Assembly (NCBI RefSeq): GCF_013363975.1
Contig: NZ_JABWGN010000010.1
Coordinates: forward strand, 186,001-250,000
Source of the DNA: Nonomuraea montanisoli
Lineage (GTDB): Bacteria > Actinomycetota > Actinomycetes > Streptosporangiales > Streptosporangiaceae
Length of the DNA stretch: 64,000 nucleotides
Direction: 5' to 3'
Each line of letters starts with the position of its first letter. Within the stretch, counting starts at the first letter, position 1. Shown here piece after piece: positions 42,000-51,831 of the stretch. The notes under the pieces were generated by a model, which saw only the letters and a program-made list of their open reading frames with translations, was not told the origin of the DNA and ran no database searches. Made by a program: the position numbers and the translations under genes.

Positions 42000-43731
42000 C
42001 CTCGTTCTCCCACGTCGGCGCCATGTCACGGGCGATCTTGATGTCGTCGTTGCTGGTGCCCGCCGCCACCATCGGCCACACCATCGCGTCCGCGTGGACG
42101 ACGAAGTCGATCACGACGGGCACGTCGTTGATCTCCATGGCCTTCTCGATGATGGCGTCGACGTCCTCCGGACGCTCGCACCGCAGTCCCACACAACCAT
42201 AGGCCTCCGCCAGCTTGACGAAGTCGGGGATCCGGCGCACGGACTGCAGGTCGGTGTTGGAGTAACGCTGGTCGTAGAACAGCGTCTGCCACTGGCGGAC
42301 CATGCCCAGGTTGCCGTTGTTGATGACGGCGATCTTGACCGGCACGCCCTCCAGGGCGCAGGTGGCGAGCTCCTGGTTGGTCATCTGGAAGCAGCCGTCG
42401 CCGTCGATGGCCCACACCGTGGACTCGGGCCTGCCCATCTTGGCGCCCATCGCCGCCGGGACCGCGAAGCCCATGGTGCCGGCGCCGCCCGAGTTGATGA
42501 ACGCCCCCGGCCGCTCGTACTTGACGAACTGCGAGGCCCACATCTGGTGCTGGCCGACGCCCGCCACGTAGAAGGCGTCGGGCCCGACGATCGCGCCCAG
42601 CCGCTCGATGACGTACTGCGGGGCCAGCGAGCCGTCCTCGTAGTCGTCGTAGCCCAGCGGGTAGGTCTCCTTGTAGCCGTTGAGCAGCGTCCACCAGGCG
42701 GCGTAGTCGCCCCGCTGGTCGGAGCCCTCGATGACGGCGATGAGGTCGCCGAGGACCTCCTTGCAGTCGCCCACGATCGGCACGTCGGCGTGGCGGTTCT
42801 TGGAGATCTCGGCCGGGTCGATGTCGGCGTGGACCACCTTCGCGTACGGCGCGAACGTCTCCAGGTCGCCGGTCACCCGGTCGTCGAAGCGCACGCCCAG
42901 GCCGATGATCAGGTCGGACTTCTGCAGCGCGCCGACCGCGGCCACGGTGCCGTGCATGCCGGGCATGCCGAGGTGCTGCGGGTGGCTGTCGGGGAACGTG
43001 CCGCGCGCCATCAGCGTGGTGACCACGGGGATCTGGGTCAGCTCGGCCAGCCGGCGCAGCTCGGGGGCCGCGCCCGCCCTGTTGACGCCGCCGCCGACGT
43101 ACAGGACCGGGCGCCGCGCCTCGGCGATCAGCTTGGCGGCCTCGCGGATCTGCTTGGAGTGGGGGCGGGTGACAGGACGGTAGCCCGGCAGCTGCATGAC
43201 CGGCGGCCAGGAGAAGGTCGTCTCGGCCTGGAGGGCGTCCTTGGAGATGTCCACGAGCACGGGGCCGGGGCGGCCGGTGGAGGCGATGTGGAACGCCTCC
43301 ATGATCGTGCGGGCGATGTCGGCGGGGTCGGTGACCAGGAAGTTGTGCTTGGTGATCGGCATGGTGATGCCGGAGATGTCGGCTTCCTGGAAGGCGTCGG
43401 TGCCGATCGCCTTGCTGGCCACCTGGCCCGTGATCGCCACGATCGGCACGGAGTCCATGTAGGCGTCGGCCAGCGGCGTCACCAGGTTGGTGGCGCCGGG
43501 GCCGCTGGTCGCCATGCAGACGCCGACCCGCCCGGTCGCCTGGGCGTAGCCCTCGGCCGCATGGCCCGCGCCCTGCTCGTGCCGTACGAGCACGTGCCGG
43601 ACCTTGGTCGAGTCGTAGAGGGGATCGTAGGCCGGGAGGATGGCGCCGCCCGGGATCCCGAACACGGTGTCGACTCCGACGTGCTCCAGAGCCCTGACGA
43701 GGGCCTGTGCACCTGTCATCCGTTCGGTCAT
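41992..43731 (-). CDS. ilvB: Acetolactate synthase large (catalytic) subunit
   Basis: This 579-residue ThDP enzyme has the catalytic Glu region [13 protein letters not shown] and [13 protein letters not shown] in the N-terminal domain, the FAD-binding middle domain, and the C-terminal ThDP/Mg motif [16 protein letters not shown] ending in [13 protein letters not shown]. It condenses two pyruvates, or pyruvate and 2-oxobutyrate. ATG 43731 follows AAGGAAACGAG. It is the first gene of ilvBNC and is preceded by a leader-peptide attenuator. Confidence 0.97.
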
Positions 43732-43767
43732 CGGCTCGTTTCCTTGCGTGGCTGTCTCGTGAGGACA

Positions 43768-43850
43768 TAAAAAATGCCCCTGCCCCACCGGGAAGGCGGG
43801 ACCAAGGGGCGGCGCGCAGGTCGAAGTGCTTCGCTATCGGCCTGCGCGCC
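43768..43850 (-). promoter_or_regulatory. ilvB transcription attenuator (inverted repeat plus terminator)
   Basis: On the minus strand CCTGCGCGCC and its complement GGCGCGCAGG (plus coordinates 43841-43850 and 43811-43820) form a 10-bp inverted repeat overlapping the end of the leader ORF. It is followed by a terminator: CCCCTTGGTCCCGCC pairs with GGTGGGGCAGGGG around TTCCC, then a T6 run (43769-43774). The parts and spacing mirror the cimA attenuator. Confidence 0.88.
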
Positions 43851-43884
43851 GGCGAAGTACTACGAGGATCTGCATGCGAAGCAT
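43834..43884 (-). CDS. ilvB leader peptide
   Basis: The 16-residue ORF reads MLRMQILVVLRRRAGR and contains Ile-Leu-Val-Val-Leu, all three branched-chain amino acids. The codons ATC CTC GTA GTA CTT include GTA and CTT, which are rare here. The ATG is only 6 nt past the -10 hexamer, so the leader mRNA probably begins at the start codon. The C-terminal RRAG is shared with the cimA leader because its codons form part of the inverted repeat. Confidence 0.85.
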   Translation of the reverse strand: MLRMQILVVLRRRAGR

Positions 43885-43890
43885 GGCCTC

Positions 43891-43921
43891 ACCATAGTCC
43901 CTCGCCGCGGGTGGGTGTCAA
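43891..43921 (-). promoter_or_regulatory. ilvBNC promoter
   Basis: On the minus strand TTGACA (43921-43916) and TATGGT (43896-43891) are spaced by 19 bp. The transcription start is expected at or very near the leader ATG at 43884. Confidence 0.65.
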
Positions 43922-43939
43922 CTTGATGGGACGCGTGTC

Positions 43940-46612
43940 TCACACCGTGAGACTGGTCCTCATCAGCGAGTCCACTCCGCGGGCCGCCATCGGCCTGGCC
44001 ACGAGGAAACCCTGACCTCGGGTGCAGCCCATCTCACGGAGCAGTTCGAGCTGCTCCGGCCGCTCGATCCCCTCGGCCACCACGATGAGACCGAGGTCGT
44101 GGCCGAGCCGGACGATGGTCCGGGTGAGCAGGGTGAGGGTGTCGTCGCGGCCCAGCCCGGACACGAACGACGGGTCTATCTTGATCATGTCCACCGGGAG
44201 CTGCCGCAGGAACGCCAGCGAGGCGTACCCGGTGCCGAAGTCGTCGATCGCCAGCCGTACACCGAGGGCGCGCAGCTCCGACAGGCGCCGGATGGTCTCC
44301 TCGGCGTCCTCGACGAGCATCTCCTCGATCACTTCCAGGGTGAGCGCCGAGGCGGGCAGCCCGCTCTCGCTCAGCGCCTCCTCGACCGTCTCGACGAAGC
44401 GCGGGGCGGTGATCTGCCGGGCCGACAGGTTGACCGACAGGCCGATGTCCCAGGAGGAGGCGCGCCAGGCGGCCACCTCGCGGCACGCCTCGCGCAGGAT
44501 CCACTCGCTCAGCGGCACGATCAGCCCGGTGTCCTCGGCCGGGCCGAGGAACTGCTCCGGCGGCACGAACACCGAGCCGCGCCACCAGCGCACCAGCGCC
44601 TCGACGGCGGTCACCCGGGAGGTGGCCAGATCCACGACCGGCTGGTACTCGATGGCGAACTGCTGCTCGATCAGCGCCCGCTGCAGGTCGGCGGCCAGCT
44701 CCAGCCGGCGCACCACGTCGGCGTGCATCTGCGCGGCGAACACCTCGACCCGGCGCCCGCCCAGCTCCTTGGCCCGGGCCATGGCCACGTCGGCGTTGCG
44801 GATGAGGTCGCCCGCGGGCATCTCGTCCTCGGCGAAGGCGACGCCCACGCTGGCGGTCAGCGCCACGTCGCGGTCGGCCACCCGGAACGGCTCCTGCGAG
44901 ACCGCCCGCAGCAGCCGCTCGGCCATGTCGACGGCGATCTGCGCCTCTCCCCCGGTCTCCACGAGCACCGCGAACTCGTCGCCGCCCCACCGGGCGAGCG
45001 TGTCGTCGGCCCGCACGGCGCCGCGCAGCCGGCGGGCGGCCTGCCCGAGCAGGTAGTCGCCGCTGGCGTGGCCCACGGAGTCGTTGACCGAGGTGAACCC
45101 GTCGAGGTCGAGGAAGATGACCGCGACGTGGCCGGCGCGGCCGGAGAGCACCTCGCGGGTGCGCTCCTCGAAGTAGGCGCGGTTGGGCAGGCCGGTGACG
45201 CCGTCGTGGAAGGTCAGGTGCGCGACCTGGTTGCGCAGGGCCTCCTCGTCGCTCACGTCGCGGGTGGTGACGAGCAGCAGGTCCTCGCCGCCCACGTGGC
45301 GGGTGGCGACCGACTCGGTGGGCCGCCAGGTGCCGTCGGCGGCCCGCACCCGGCAGGCGATCATGCAGGCGCCGGGGCTGCCGCCGTCGTCCTCGAAGCC
45401 CATCGCGCGCAGCGCCGCCTGGATGCCGGGGACGTCCTCGGGGTGGATGTACTCGAAGATCGTGCCGCCCACCAGCTCGTCGGGGCGGTAGCCGTAGGTG
45501 ACCTCGACGCCGGCGCCGATCTCGCGCACGATGCCCTCGTAGTCGCAGAGCAGGACCACGTCGCCGGTGCTCTCGGCCAGCTCGCGCAACTGCCGGTCGC
45601 CGAGCGCGGCCAGGCGGCGCAGCCGGGCGTTGGCGCCCGACAGCACGAACACCCGGAACAGCAGCAGCAGCACCGCCGAGCCCGCGAGCAGCACCACGCC
45701 GGTCACCGGCTGGAACGCGCGCATGCCCGCCAGGTGGACGAGCAGCGTGACGGTGGCCACGCCCACGAGCACCAGCGGCACGAGCGCGATCAGGTTGCCG
45801 ACGGGCCTGCCGCCGGGCGGCGGTCCGGACTCGCGCACGGCCCACGGCACGGCGGCCAGCAGCAGGAACGCCATCGGCGCGAGCATGACGCTCCACACGG
45901 GCGGCACGGCGTCGGTCAGCCGCGCGACGGCCTCGGCGATCCCGGCGACCGTGGTGGTGGCCAGCACCCCCACCCCGGCCGCGGCCGGGGGCGCCGCGCG
46001 TCCCCTGACGGCCGACGGCACCGCCGCGCAGGTCACGAGCAGCGCCAGCATCGGCGGGAGCATGGTGAAGGTGAACGTCGCGGGGTCGGCCTGCTCGTAC
46101 ACCCTGCGCAGCGCGACGACCCAGCCGACCAGGAACAGCGAGACCGCGCACAGGTAGGAGTCGGTGACGAGCCGTAAAACGGCGGTGCCCGACAGGGAGC
46201 GGCCGCTCGCGATGAGCGCGCCGCCGGCCAGCAGGACGGTGCCGACCAGGACGAGCAGGTCGGCGAAGCTCACCATGAGGCCGGTGTTCTCGGCGACCGG
46301 CCGCAGGGCCACGCCGCCGGCCCAGACGACGGCGCCGCCGCCCATCCAGCGGGTGCCCGTCGCCGTCGCGCGGTGGTCGCCCAGCCGCGCGGAGGTGGTG
46401 AGCAGGGAGACGGCGGCGAGCAACGCCGCGAGGACGCCGGCGACCGCGCCGGTGACCGAGGTCTGACCGCCCACGAGGAGCGCAGCCGCGAACCCAGCCA
46501 CACCGGTCGCCGCGGCGGCGGTCAGCGGTGCACGTGGATCACGCCAGCGGATCACAGTCGTCGCCCATCCCGTCTCGAACTCGCTCAGTGACCGCCGAAG
46601 GCCGTCGGCCAC
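43940..46612 (-). CDS. Membrane PAS-GGDEF-EAL protein (c-di-GMP turnover)
   Basis: This 890-residue protein has about ten membrane segments (residues 30-335), a PAS domain (about 345-460), a GGDEF domain with intact GGDEF at 543-547, and an EAL domain with Glu671 in VEALVRW. An inhibitory RxxD site (RADD) lies five residues before the GGDEF motif. EAL catalytic positions (NLSAR, LEVIEE, IDDFGTGYASL, IKIDPSF, VAEGIE) are present, so both synthesis and hydrolysis are possible. It stands alone. The membrane part presumably senses an unknown signal. In streptomycetes such proteins time development. Confidence 0.94.
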   Translation of the reverse strand: MADGLRRSLSEFETGWATTVIRWRDPRAPLTAAAATGVAGFAAALLVGGQTSVTGAVAGVLAALLAAVSLLTTSARLGDHRATATGTRWMGGGAVVWAGGVALRPVAENTGLMVSFADLLVLVGTVLLAGGALIASGRSLSGTAVLRLVTDSYLCAVSLFLVGWVVALRRVYEQADPATFTFTMLPPMLALLVTCAAVPSAVRGRAAPPAAAGVGVLATTTVAGIAEAVARLTDAVPPVWSVMLAPMAFLLLAAVPWAVRESGPPPGGRPVGNLIALVPLVLVGVATVTLLVHLAGMRAFQPVTGVVLLAGSAVLLLLFRVFVLSGANARLRRLAALGDRQLRELAESTGDVVLLCDYEGIVREIGAGVEVTYGYRPDELVGGTIFEYIHPEDVPGIQAALRAMGFEDDGGSPGACMIACRVRAADGTWRPTESVATRHVGGEDLLLVTTRDVSDEEALRNQVAHLTFHDGVTGLPNRAYFEERTREVLSGRAGHVAVIFLDLDGFTSVNDSVGHASGDYLLGQAARRLRGAVRADDTLARWGGDEFAVLVETGGEAQIAVDMAERLLRAVSQEPFRVADRDVALTASVGVAFAEDEMPAGDLIRNADVAMARAKELGGRRVEVFAAQMHADVVRRLELAADLQRALIEQQFAIEYQPVVDLATSRVTAVEALVRWWRGSVFVPPEQFLGPAEDTGLIVPLSEWILREACREVAAWRASSWDIGLSVNLSARQITAPRFVETVEEALSESGLPASALTLEVIEEMLVEDAEETIRRLSELRALGVRLAIDDFGTGYASLAFLRQLPVDMIKIDPSFVSGLGRDDTLTLLTRTIVRLGHDLGLIVVAEGIERPEQLELLREMGCTRGQGFLVARPMAARGVDSLMRTSLTV

Positions 46613-46835
46613 ATCGCCAGTGTGTGCGCTCGCGCGGGTCGGGGTGGTGACAACGCCTATGTCGTCACCGATCTGATAACCGCGCGGACCAATCTGCTCC
46701 GAGAACTATCTTGACAGTGAGTCAGGAATCGTTGGTAGAAGCAACCGTACGCACCGAAGGTCACGGTGCAGCCACTTTCCGGAATCCTCTCAGTACGCGT
46801 CGCCGCTGCCTGTCGGCCTATGCCCGCTCAGCGGA

Positions 46836-47756
46836 TCAGTACGCGTCCGTGATGACGTTGTTGAGCGGCTCTCCCGCGAGGTGGCGAAGGAGCTGCGAGC
46901 GCAGCAGCCGCAGCAGCCGCCGGCCGGAGGCGGGGGTGCTGCCGGCGACGTGCGGCGTGATCAGCACGCCGGGGGCGCTCCACAGCGGATGCCCGGCGGG
47001 CAGCGGCTCCGGCGCGGTCACGTCGAGGGCGGCGCGCAGCCGCCCGGTCTTCAGCTCGGCGACCAGCGCGTCGGTGTCCACGATCCCGCCGCGGGCGGCG
47101 TTGACCAGCACGGCGCCGTCCTTCATCCGGGACAGGAACGCCGCGTCCGCCATGCCGGCCGTGTCGGCCGTCGCGGGCACGAGCAGGACCACGACGTCGG
47201 CCTCGGGCAGCAGCGCGGGCAGCTCGTCCATGCCGTGGACCCGGCCGCGCTCGCCGTCGCGGGCCGAGCGCGCCACCCGGACGACCTCGACCTCGAAGCC
47301 GTCGAGACGCCGCTCCAGCGCCGCGCCGATGGACCCGTAGCCGACGATCAGCACGGTGGCGTCGGCCAGGACGCCGGTGTGGTGGTAGGTCCACTCGCCG
47401 CGCCGCTGCGCGTCCACGAACCCGGGGAACTCCCGCAGCACCGCGATCATGGCGCCGACCGCCCACTCGGCCGTGCCCGCGTCGTGGACGCCGCGGGCGT
47501 TGCACAGCACCGCGCCCTCCGGCACGTACGGCCGGTACGGCTCCACGCCGGCCGTCACCGTCTGCAGCAGGCGCAGGGAGGTCATCCGGGACAGGACGCC
47601 CGGCACGTCGGGCACCGTGACGAGCGGCGGGATCCAGACCTCGACCTCCTCGACCCCCTCGGGCAGGGGCCCGGAGCCGTCGTAGACCGCGCACTCCACG
47701 CCGGGGAGGTCGGACAGGACATCGGCCACCGCGTCGGAAGGAACCCAGATCCTCAT
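46836..47756 (-). CDS. D-isomer 2-hydroxyacid dehydrogenase family protein
   Basis: The 306-residue protein has the split catalytic domain and a Rossmann domain with VLIVGYGSIGAALERRL (about residues 134-150), the Arg-containing VNAARGGIVDTDAL and the C-terminal ITPHVAGSTPASGRR that places the catalytic His. It probably reduces a 2-oxo acid with NADH or NADPH; the substrate is not predictable. It resembles the glyoxylate/hydroxypyruvate-reductase-like group more than SerA, and has no ACT domain. It is divergent from the sugar dehydrogenase 30 nt away. Confidence 0.92.
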   Translation of the reverse strand: MRIWVPSDAVADVLSDLPGVECAVYDGSGPLPEGVEEVEVWIPPLVTVPDVPGVLSRMTSLRLLQTVTAGVEPYRPYVPEGAVLCNARGVHDAGTAEWAVGAMIAVLREFPGFVDAQRRGEWTYHHTGVLADATVLIVGYGSIGAALERRLDGFEVEVVRVARSARDGERGRVHGMDELPALLPEADVVVLLVPATADTAGMADAAFLSRMKDGAVLVNAARGGIVDTDALVAELKTGRLRAALDVTAPEPLPAGHPLWSAPGVLITPHVAGSTPASGRRLLRLLRSQLLRHLAGEPLNNVITDAY

Positions 47757-47785
47757 GCCGAGAACCTTACGACCTGGGGGGAAGT

Positions 47786-48925
47786 ATGAACCATATGAGG
47801 AAGCTCAGGAAGATCCTTCTGGTGGCGGGGCTGGCGGTGGCCGTGGGGGCGTGCTCGGCCACGGGCGGAACGGCGAGCGGCGAGGCCGCGACGGCTCCGC
47901 CCCCCGTGGATCCGCCCTCGACGACGGCGGACGATCCGGGCAAGGGCTCCCCTCCGCGCGACATCGCGCAGCCGGGCGAACCGCGCACCGTGGCGCGGGA
48001 CCTGGCGGTGCCCTGGGCGATGGCGTTCCTGCCGGGCGGCGACGCCCTGGTGACCGAGCGCGACACGGCGCGGCTGCTGCGGGTCACGCCCCGGGGGCGC
48101 GTCACCGAGGTGGCCACCGTCGAGGGCGTGGAGCCCCACGGCGAGGGCGGGCTGATGGGCGTGGCGGTGAAGGGCGAGCAGGTGTTCCTCTCCTTCACGG
48201 CCGCCGAGGACAACCGGATCGTGCGGTATCCCTTCGCCGGCGGCCGGCTGGGCGCGCCCAGGGTGATCGTGCGCGGCATCCCCAAGGGCGGCATCCACGA
48301 CGGCGGCCGGCTCGCGTTCGGCCCCGACGGCTACCTGTACGCCACCACGGGCGAGACCGGCGACGACCAGCTCGCCCAGCGGCGCGACTCCCTGGGCGGC
48401 AAGATCCTGCGCATGACCACGGACGGCGCCCCCGCGCCCGGCAACCCGTTCGGCACGCTCGTGTACAGCCTCGGCCACCGCAACGTGCAGGGCCTGGCCT
48501 GGGACCCGTCCGGCCACCTGTACGCCTCGGAGTTCGGCCAGAACGCCTTCGACGAGCTCAACCTCATCAAGCCGGGCGCCAACTACGGCTGGCCGGAGGT
48601 CGAGGGCCGCGGCGACGACCCGCGCTTCACCAACCCCGTGCTGACCTGGCGCACCGCCGAGGCGTCGCCGTCGGGCCTGGCCTACGCGGGCGGGTCGCTG
48701 TGGATGGGGGCGCTGCGCGGCCGGCGGCTCTGGCAGATCCCGCTGGACGCGAGCGGGCAGGTGGGTCGTCCGGTGGCCCGCTTCACGGACGTCTACGGCC
48801 GGCTGCGCGGCGTGGTGGCGGCGCCCGACGGGACGCTGTGGGTGTCGACCAGCAACAGGGACGGGCGCGGCTCGCCCCGCGACGGCGACGACCGCATCCT
48901 GTCGGTGCCCCTGCGCACCCCGTAG
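47786..48925 (+). CDS. PQQ-dependent aldose-sugar dehydrogenase-like lipoprotein
   Basis: This 379-residue protein has a lipoprotein signal peptide with lipobox AVGAC (Cys near residue 23), a Ser/Pro/Thr-rich spacer, and a six-bladed beta-propeller of the glucose/sorbosone dehydrogenase (GSDH) family. Motifs include VPWAMAFLPGGDALVTER, EGGLMGVAV, IHDGGRLAFGPDGYLYATTG and YSLGHRNVQGLAWDP. Family enzymes oxidise aldoses with PQQ and Ca2+; no pqq genes are in the window, so cofactor use is uncertain. ATG 47786 follows GGGGGGAAG. Confidence 0.9.
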   Translation: MNHMRKLRKILLVAGLAVAVGACSATGGTASGEAATAPPPVDPPSTTADDPGKGSPPRDIAQPGEPRTVARDLAVPWAMAFLPGGDALVTERDTARLLRVTPRGRVTEVATVEGVEPHGEGGLMGVAVKGEQVFLSFTAAEDNRIVRYPFAGGRLGAPRVIVRGIPKGGIHDGGRLAFGPDGYLYATTGETGDDQLAQRRDSLGGKILRMTTDGAPAPGNPFGTLVYSLGHRNVQGLAWDPSGHLYASEFGQNAFDELNLIKPGANYGWPEVEGRGDDPRFTNPVLTWRTAEASPSGLAYAGGSLWMGALRGRRLWQIPLDASGQVGRPVARFTDVYGRLRGVVAAPDGTLWVSTSNRDGRGSPRDGDDRILSVPLRTP

Positions 48926-48948
48926 CGGCAGGTAGCGGCAGGTAGCGG

Positions 48949-51012
48949 CTATTCGGCGGCGCAGACCACCTGGGCCTGGGGGCGGTACTTGGTGGTCTGC
49001 TTGCGGTCGCGCTTGACCTCTTTGCCGTCGTTGACGAACACCCGGGTGACGTCGATCGTGAAGCCCTGCACCCCGCCGGCGGGCACGCACCCCGGGTCGC
49101 TGCTGGTCTGGGTGCGGAACGCGGTGAAGTCCCGCTTCTCCGACTCGACCGCCTGGACCTTGTCGTAGCGCCGGGTGCTCCACAGCGTGACCGTCACCGA
49201 CGTGCCGGTGGTGGCGGTCTTGACGAGCACCCCGTAGTCGGAGTCGTTGCGCCACTTCAGGTCGCGGTCGGGGTAGAGGAGCCCCGCGTCGCGGCCGGCC
49301 GGGTAGCGGACGGCGTAGTAGTCCATCGGCGTGCGCTCGACCTCCTCGAACCCGGCGAAGTACGCCGCGTTGTAGAGGGTGGTGGCGAACTGGGAGACGC
49401 CGCCGCCGACGATGGTGACGAGCCGGCCGCCGACGATCTGCCCGGCCTCCACGTAGCCGCCCTCGCGGGTGCGCTCGCCGGTGGCGTCGTTCAGGGAGAA
49501 CGTCCGGCCCGGCCGCACCACGACGCCGTCGAGGTCGGCGGCCATGCGCTGGATGTTGGTGGCGCGGGGCTGGCAGCACTCGAACGTGGTGGTGAACTCG
49601 CCCACGTTCTCCTTGATGCCGAGGCCGCTCACCGCGCTGGTCGCGACCGCCGGCTTGACCGTGGCCAGCTTCACCGGGATGACGCGGCTGCCCTGCCCGG
49701 CGACCACCTCGGCCACGTCGGCGGCGAGCCGCTCGGGGTCCACGCCCCGGCCGGTGCGGGCGGGGACGAGGACGGGCTTGCCGTTGACGATGTCGTACGT
49801 GGCGTCGCGGGGGGCCTGCGCCTCGTCGATGAGGCCGCCCTCCACCGTGGCCAGGGCCTTCTCGGCGTCGAAGTGCGGCACGAGCTCGCCGTCCTCGCCG
49901 TCCTCGCCGGCGGTGAAGGTGAGGTTGGCGGCGATCGTGGCGGGCGGGACCTGGGTCTGCTTGCCGCCGAGCGCCAGCGTGATGGGGGCCGCGACGGCCC
50001 GCTCGGCCAGGGCCTTGGCCTTGGCGACGGTTGCGGAGGTGCTTTCGGGCTTGGCGGGCCGCAGGGTGAGGATGACCGAGTCGCGGCCGCCGCGGAAGGC
50101 CGCGTCGATGGCGCGGACCGCGTCGTCGCGGTCGAGCAGCACGCCGTCGCGCGGCTCGGTCACGACCGGCCGCAGCCCCTGGAAGGCCACCTTGCCCTCG
50201 CGCGGGACCTTGTCGTGGCTCTCGGCGAGGCCCTCGACGGTCCGGGTGAGCTGGGAGAGGTCGATGGTGACCTTCGGCTCCAGGTCGGTGGGGCCGGTCA
50301 GCCCGCGCCACACCTCCATGGGGCCGGGGAAGCCGCTGCGGGCCTGGCCGATCGTGCCGACCACGTCGAGCTCCAGCCCGGCGTCCTCGGCCTGGATGAT
50401 CTCCTTCTGGCCGCCGATGTCCACCGTGACGGGCTTGTTGAGCTTGACGGCCAGCTCGTCGCGGAGCTTGTCGGCCGCCTGGGTGACGGTCAGGCCGCCG
50501 ATGTCCACGCCGCCGACGCGGGTGCCGCGTAACACCGAGCCCGACATCAGCACGGCCGGCACCAGGTACGCGAGCACGGCCAGCACCACGACGACCAGCA
50601 GCACGGCGGGCAGCAGGCGGCCGCGGCGGGAGGGCTCGGGGTCGAGGAAGACGGGCGACGGGCTCGGCTGCTCGGGCAGGCCGAAGGTGCCGGCGCGCGA
50701 GGTCTCGGCCCGGGACCGGCTCACCGGCCATGGCTGCACGGGGGCCGCCATCGGGGGCAGCGCGCTCTTGCCGGGGCCGGGGCCGTCCGCGGCGCCGTCC
50801 GGGGGCCCGTCGTTCCGGGAGCCGTTCGCGGGGCCGTCCTGGCCGGGAGGCGGCGCGGGGCGCGGCTGCTGCGCCGGGGGGCCGAAGATGTCGGGTGACA
50901 CGCCGGGAGGCAGGCCCTCGATCCGCGGCCTCCTGCTCGTGGTGCCCGAGCTGGGCAGGGGCACCGAGGAGAAGGGGTCTGTCGGCGAGTCGATCGGCCC
51001 GGCGTTACGCAC
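48949..51012 (-). CDS. VanW family protein with peptidoglycan-binding-like repeats
   Basis: This 687-residue protein has a cytoplasmic Pro/Gly-rich N-terminus (1-130), one transmembrane helix (about 133-157), and two PG_binding_4-like domains (about 170-290 and 330-440). The VanW domain (about 470-610) contains TFECCQPRATNIQ, VVVRPGRTFSLND, GGGVSQFATTLYNAAYFAG and YPAGRDAGLLYPD. The last 70 residues form a beta tail. VanW proteins are linked to the cell envelope and vancomycin-resistance clusters, but their activity is unknown. No other van genes are present. The GTG start at 51012 follows GGGAGGAG. Confidence 0.92.
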   Translation of the reverse strand: MRNAGPIDSPTDPFSSVPLPSSGTTSRRPRIEGLPPGVSPDIFGPPAQQPRPAPPPGQDGPANGSRNDGPPDGAADGPGPGKSALPPMAAPVQPWPVSRSRAETSRAGTFGLPEQPSPSPVFLDPEPSRRGRLLPAVLLVVVVLAVLAYLVPAVLMSGSVLRGTRVGGVDIGGLTVTQAADKLRDELAVKLNKPVTVDIGGQKEIIQAEDAGLELDVVGTIGQARSGFPGPMEVWRGLTGPTDLEPKVTIDLSQLTRTVEGLAESHDKVPREGKVAFQGLRPVVTEPRDGVLLDRDDAVRAIDAAFRGGRDSVILTLRPAKPESTSATVAKAKALAERAVAAPITLALGGKQTQVPPATIAANLTFTAGEDGEDGELVPHFDAEKALATVEGGLIDEAQAPRDATYDIVNGKPVLVPARTGRGVDPERLAADVAEVVAGQGSRVIPVKLATVKPAVATSAVSGLGIKENVGEFTTTFECCQPRATNIQRMAADLDGVVVRPGRTFSLNDATGERTREGGYVEAGQIVGGRLVTIVGGGVSQFATTLYNAAYFAGFEEVERTPMDYYAVRYPAGRDAGLLYPDRDLKWRNDSDYGVLVKTATTGTSVTVTLWSTRRYDKVQAVESEKRDFTAFRTQTSSDPGCVPAGGVQGFTIDVTRVFVNDGKEVKRDRKQTTKYRPQAQVVCAAE

Positions 51013-51105
51013 GCCTCAAACTCCTCCCGCTACGCTGCCACATCTTCAGGCAACAGTAAGGCACGAGCATCTGGATATGTCACGGAATACGGCTACGGAT
51101 GGGTG

Positions 51106-51831
51106 TCAACCTCTCCACTGGTAGCGATGTTCGGGACGGCCCGCGGTGCCGTACCTGGGCCTCAGCTCGGCCCGGCCCTCCACGCACAGGTACTCCAGGT
51201 ACCGGCGGGCGCTGACCCGCGACAGCCCGGCCAGCTCGGCCGTCTCCGCCGCCGACAGGTCGCCGCCCGCCTCGCGCAGCGTCTCGGCGACCAGCGCGCA
51301 GGTGGCCGGCGACAGGCCCTTGGGCAGGGCGGCGGCCGAGGAGGGCGTGCCGAAGAGCCGGTCCACGTCGTCCTGCCGGGCCTCGGGGCCGATGGAGGTG
51401 AGCCGCCTCCTGGTCTCGGCGTACTGCCGGAGCCGCTCGGCCAGGGCGTCGGCGGTGAACGGCTTGATCAGGTAGTTGACGGCGCCGCGCCGCATGGACT
51501 CCCGGACCGTGGGCACGTCGCGAGCCGCGCTGATCACCAGGGCGTCGGTGTCGCGCAGGTCCTTGAGCACGTCGAGACCCGACATGTCGGGCAGGTAGAT
51601 GTCGAGCAGGACGAGGTCCGGCCGGTGCCGGGCCGCCTCGGCGAGCGCGTCGGCCCCGGTGTGCGCCGTCGCGACCACCCGGAAGCCGGGGACGCGGGCC
51701 ACGTACCCGCTGTGGATGCGCGCCACCATGAAGTCGTCGTCCACGACGAGCACCCGGATCTCTGCCCGCTCCTCACCGACGGGTGCGCCCGGAGCGTCTT
51801 CATGGAGGTCTCCGGAGCGGTCCCGGGTCAT
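51106..51831 (-). CDS. Response regulator, CitB/DcuR family
   Basis: The 241-residue protein has an N-terminal receiver domain (IRVLVVDDDFMVARIHSGYV, phosphoacceptor Asp in LVLLDIYLPDMSG, Lys in NYLIKPFT) and a C-terminal helix-turn-helix (AAETAELAGLSRVSARRYLEYL). This is the layout of citrate/C4-dicarboxylate response regulators. ATG 51831 overlaps the kinase stop by 4 nt (ATGA). The divergent tctCBA operon, a tricarboxylate transporter, is the obvious target. Confidence 0.95.
   Translation of the reverse strand: MTRDRSGDLHEDAPGAPVGEERAEIRVLVVDDDFMVARIHSGYVARVPGFRVVATAHTGADALAEAARHRPDLVLLDIYLPDMSGLDVLKDLRDTDALVISAARDVPTVRESMRRGAVNYLIKPFTADALAERLRQYAETRRRLTSIGPEARQDDVDRLFGTPSSAAALPKGLSPATCALVAETLREAGGDLSAAETAELAGLSRVSARRYLEYLCVEGRAELRPRYGTAGRPEHRYQWRG

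Noticed and set aside
48926-48948. Short CGGCAGGTAG duplication after the sugar dehydrogenase gene
   Set aside because: Only two 10-bp copies directly at the stop codon; too short to infer a function.
48949-51012. VanW gene as part of a vancomycin-resistance cluster
   Set aside because: No vanHAX, vanRS or related genes are nearby. VanW domains are widespread in actinobacteria.
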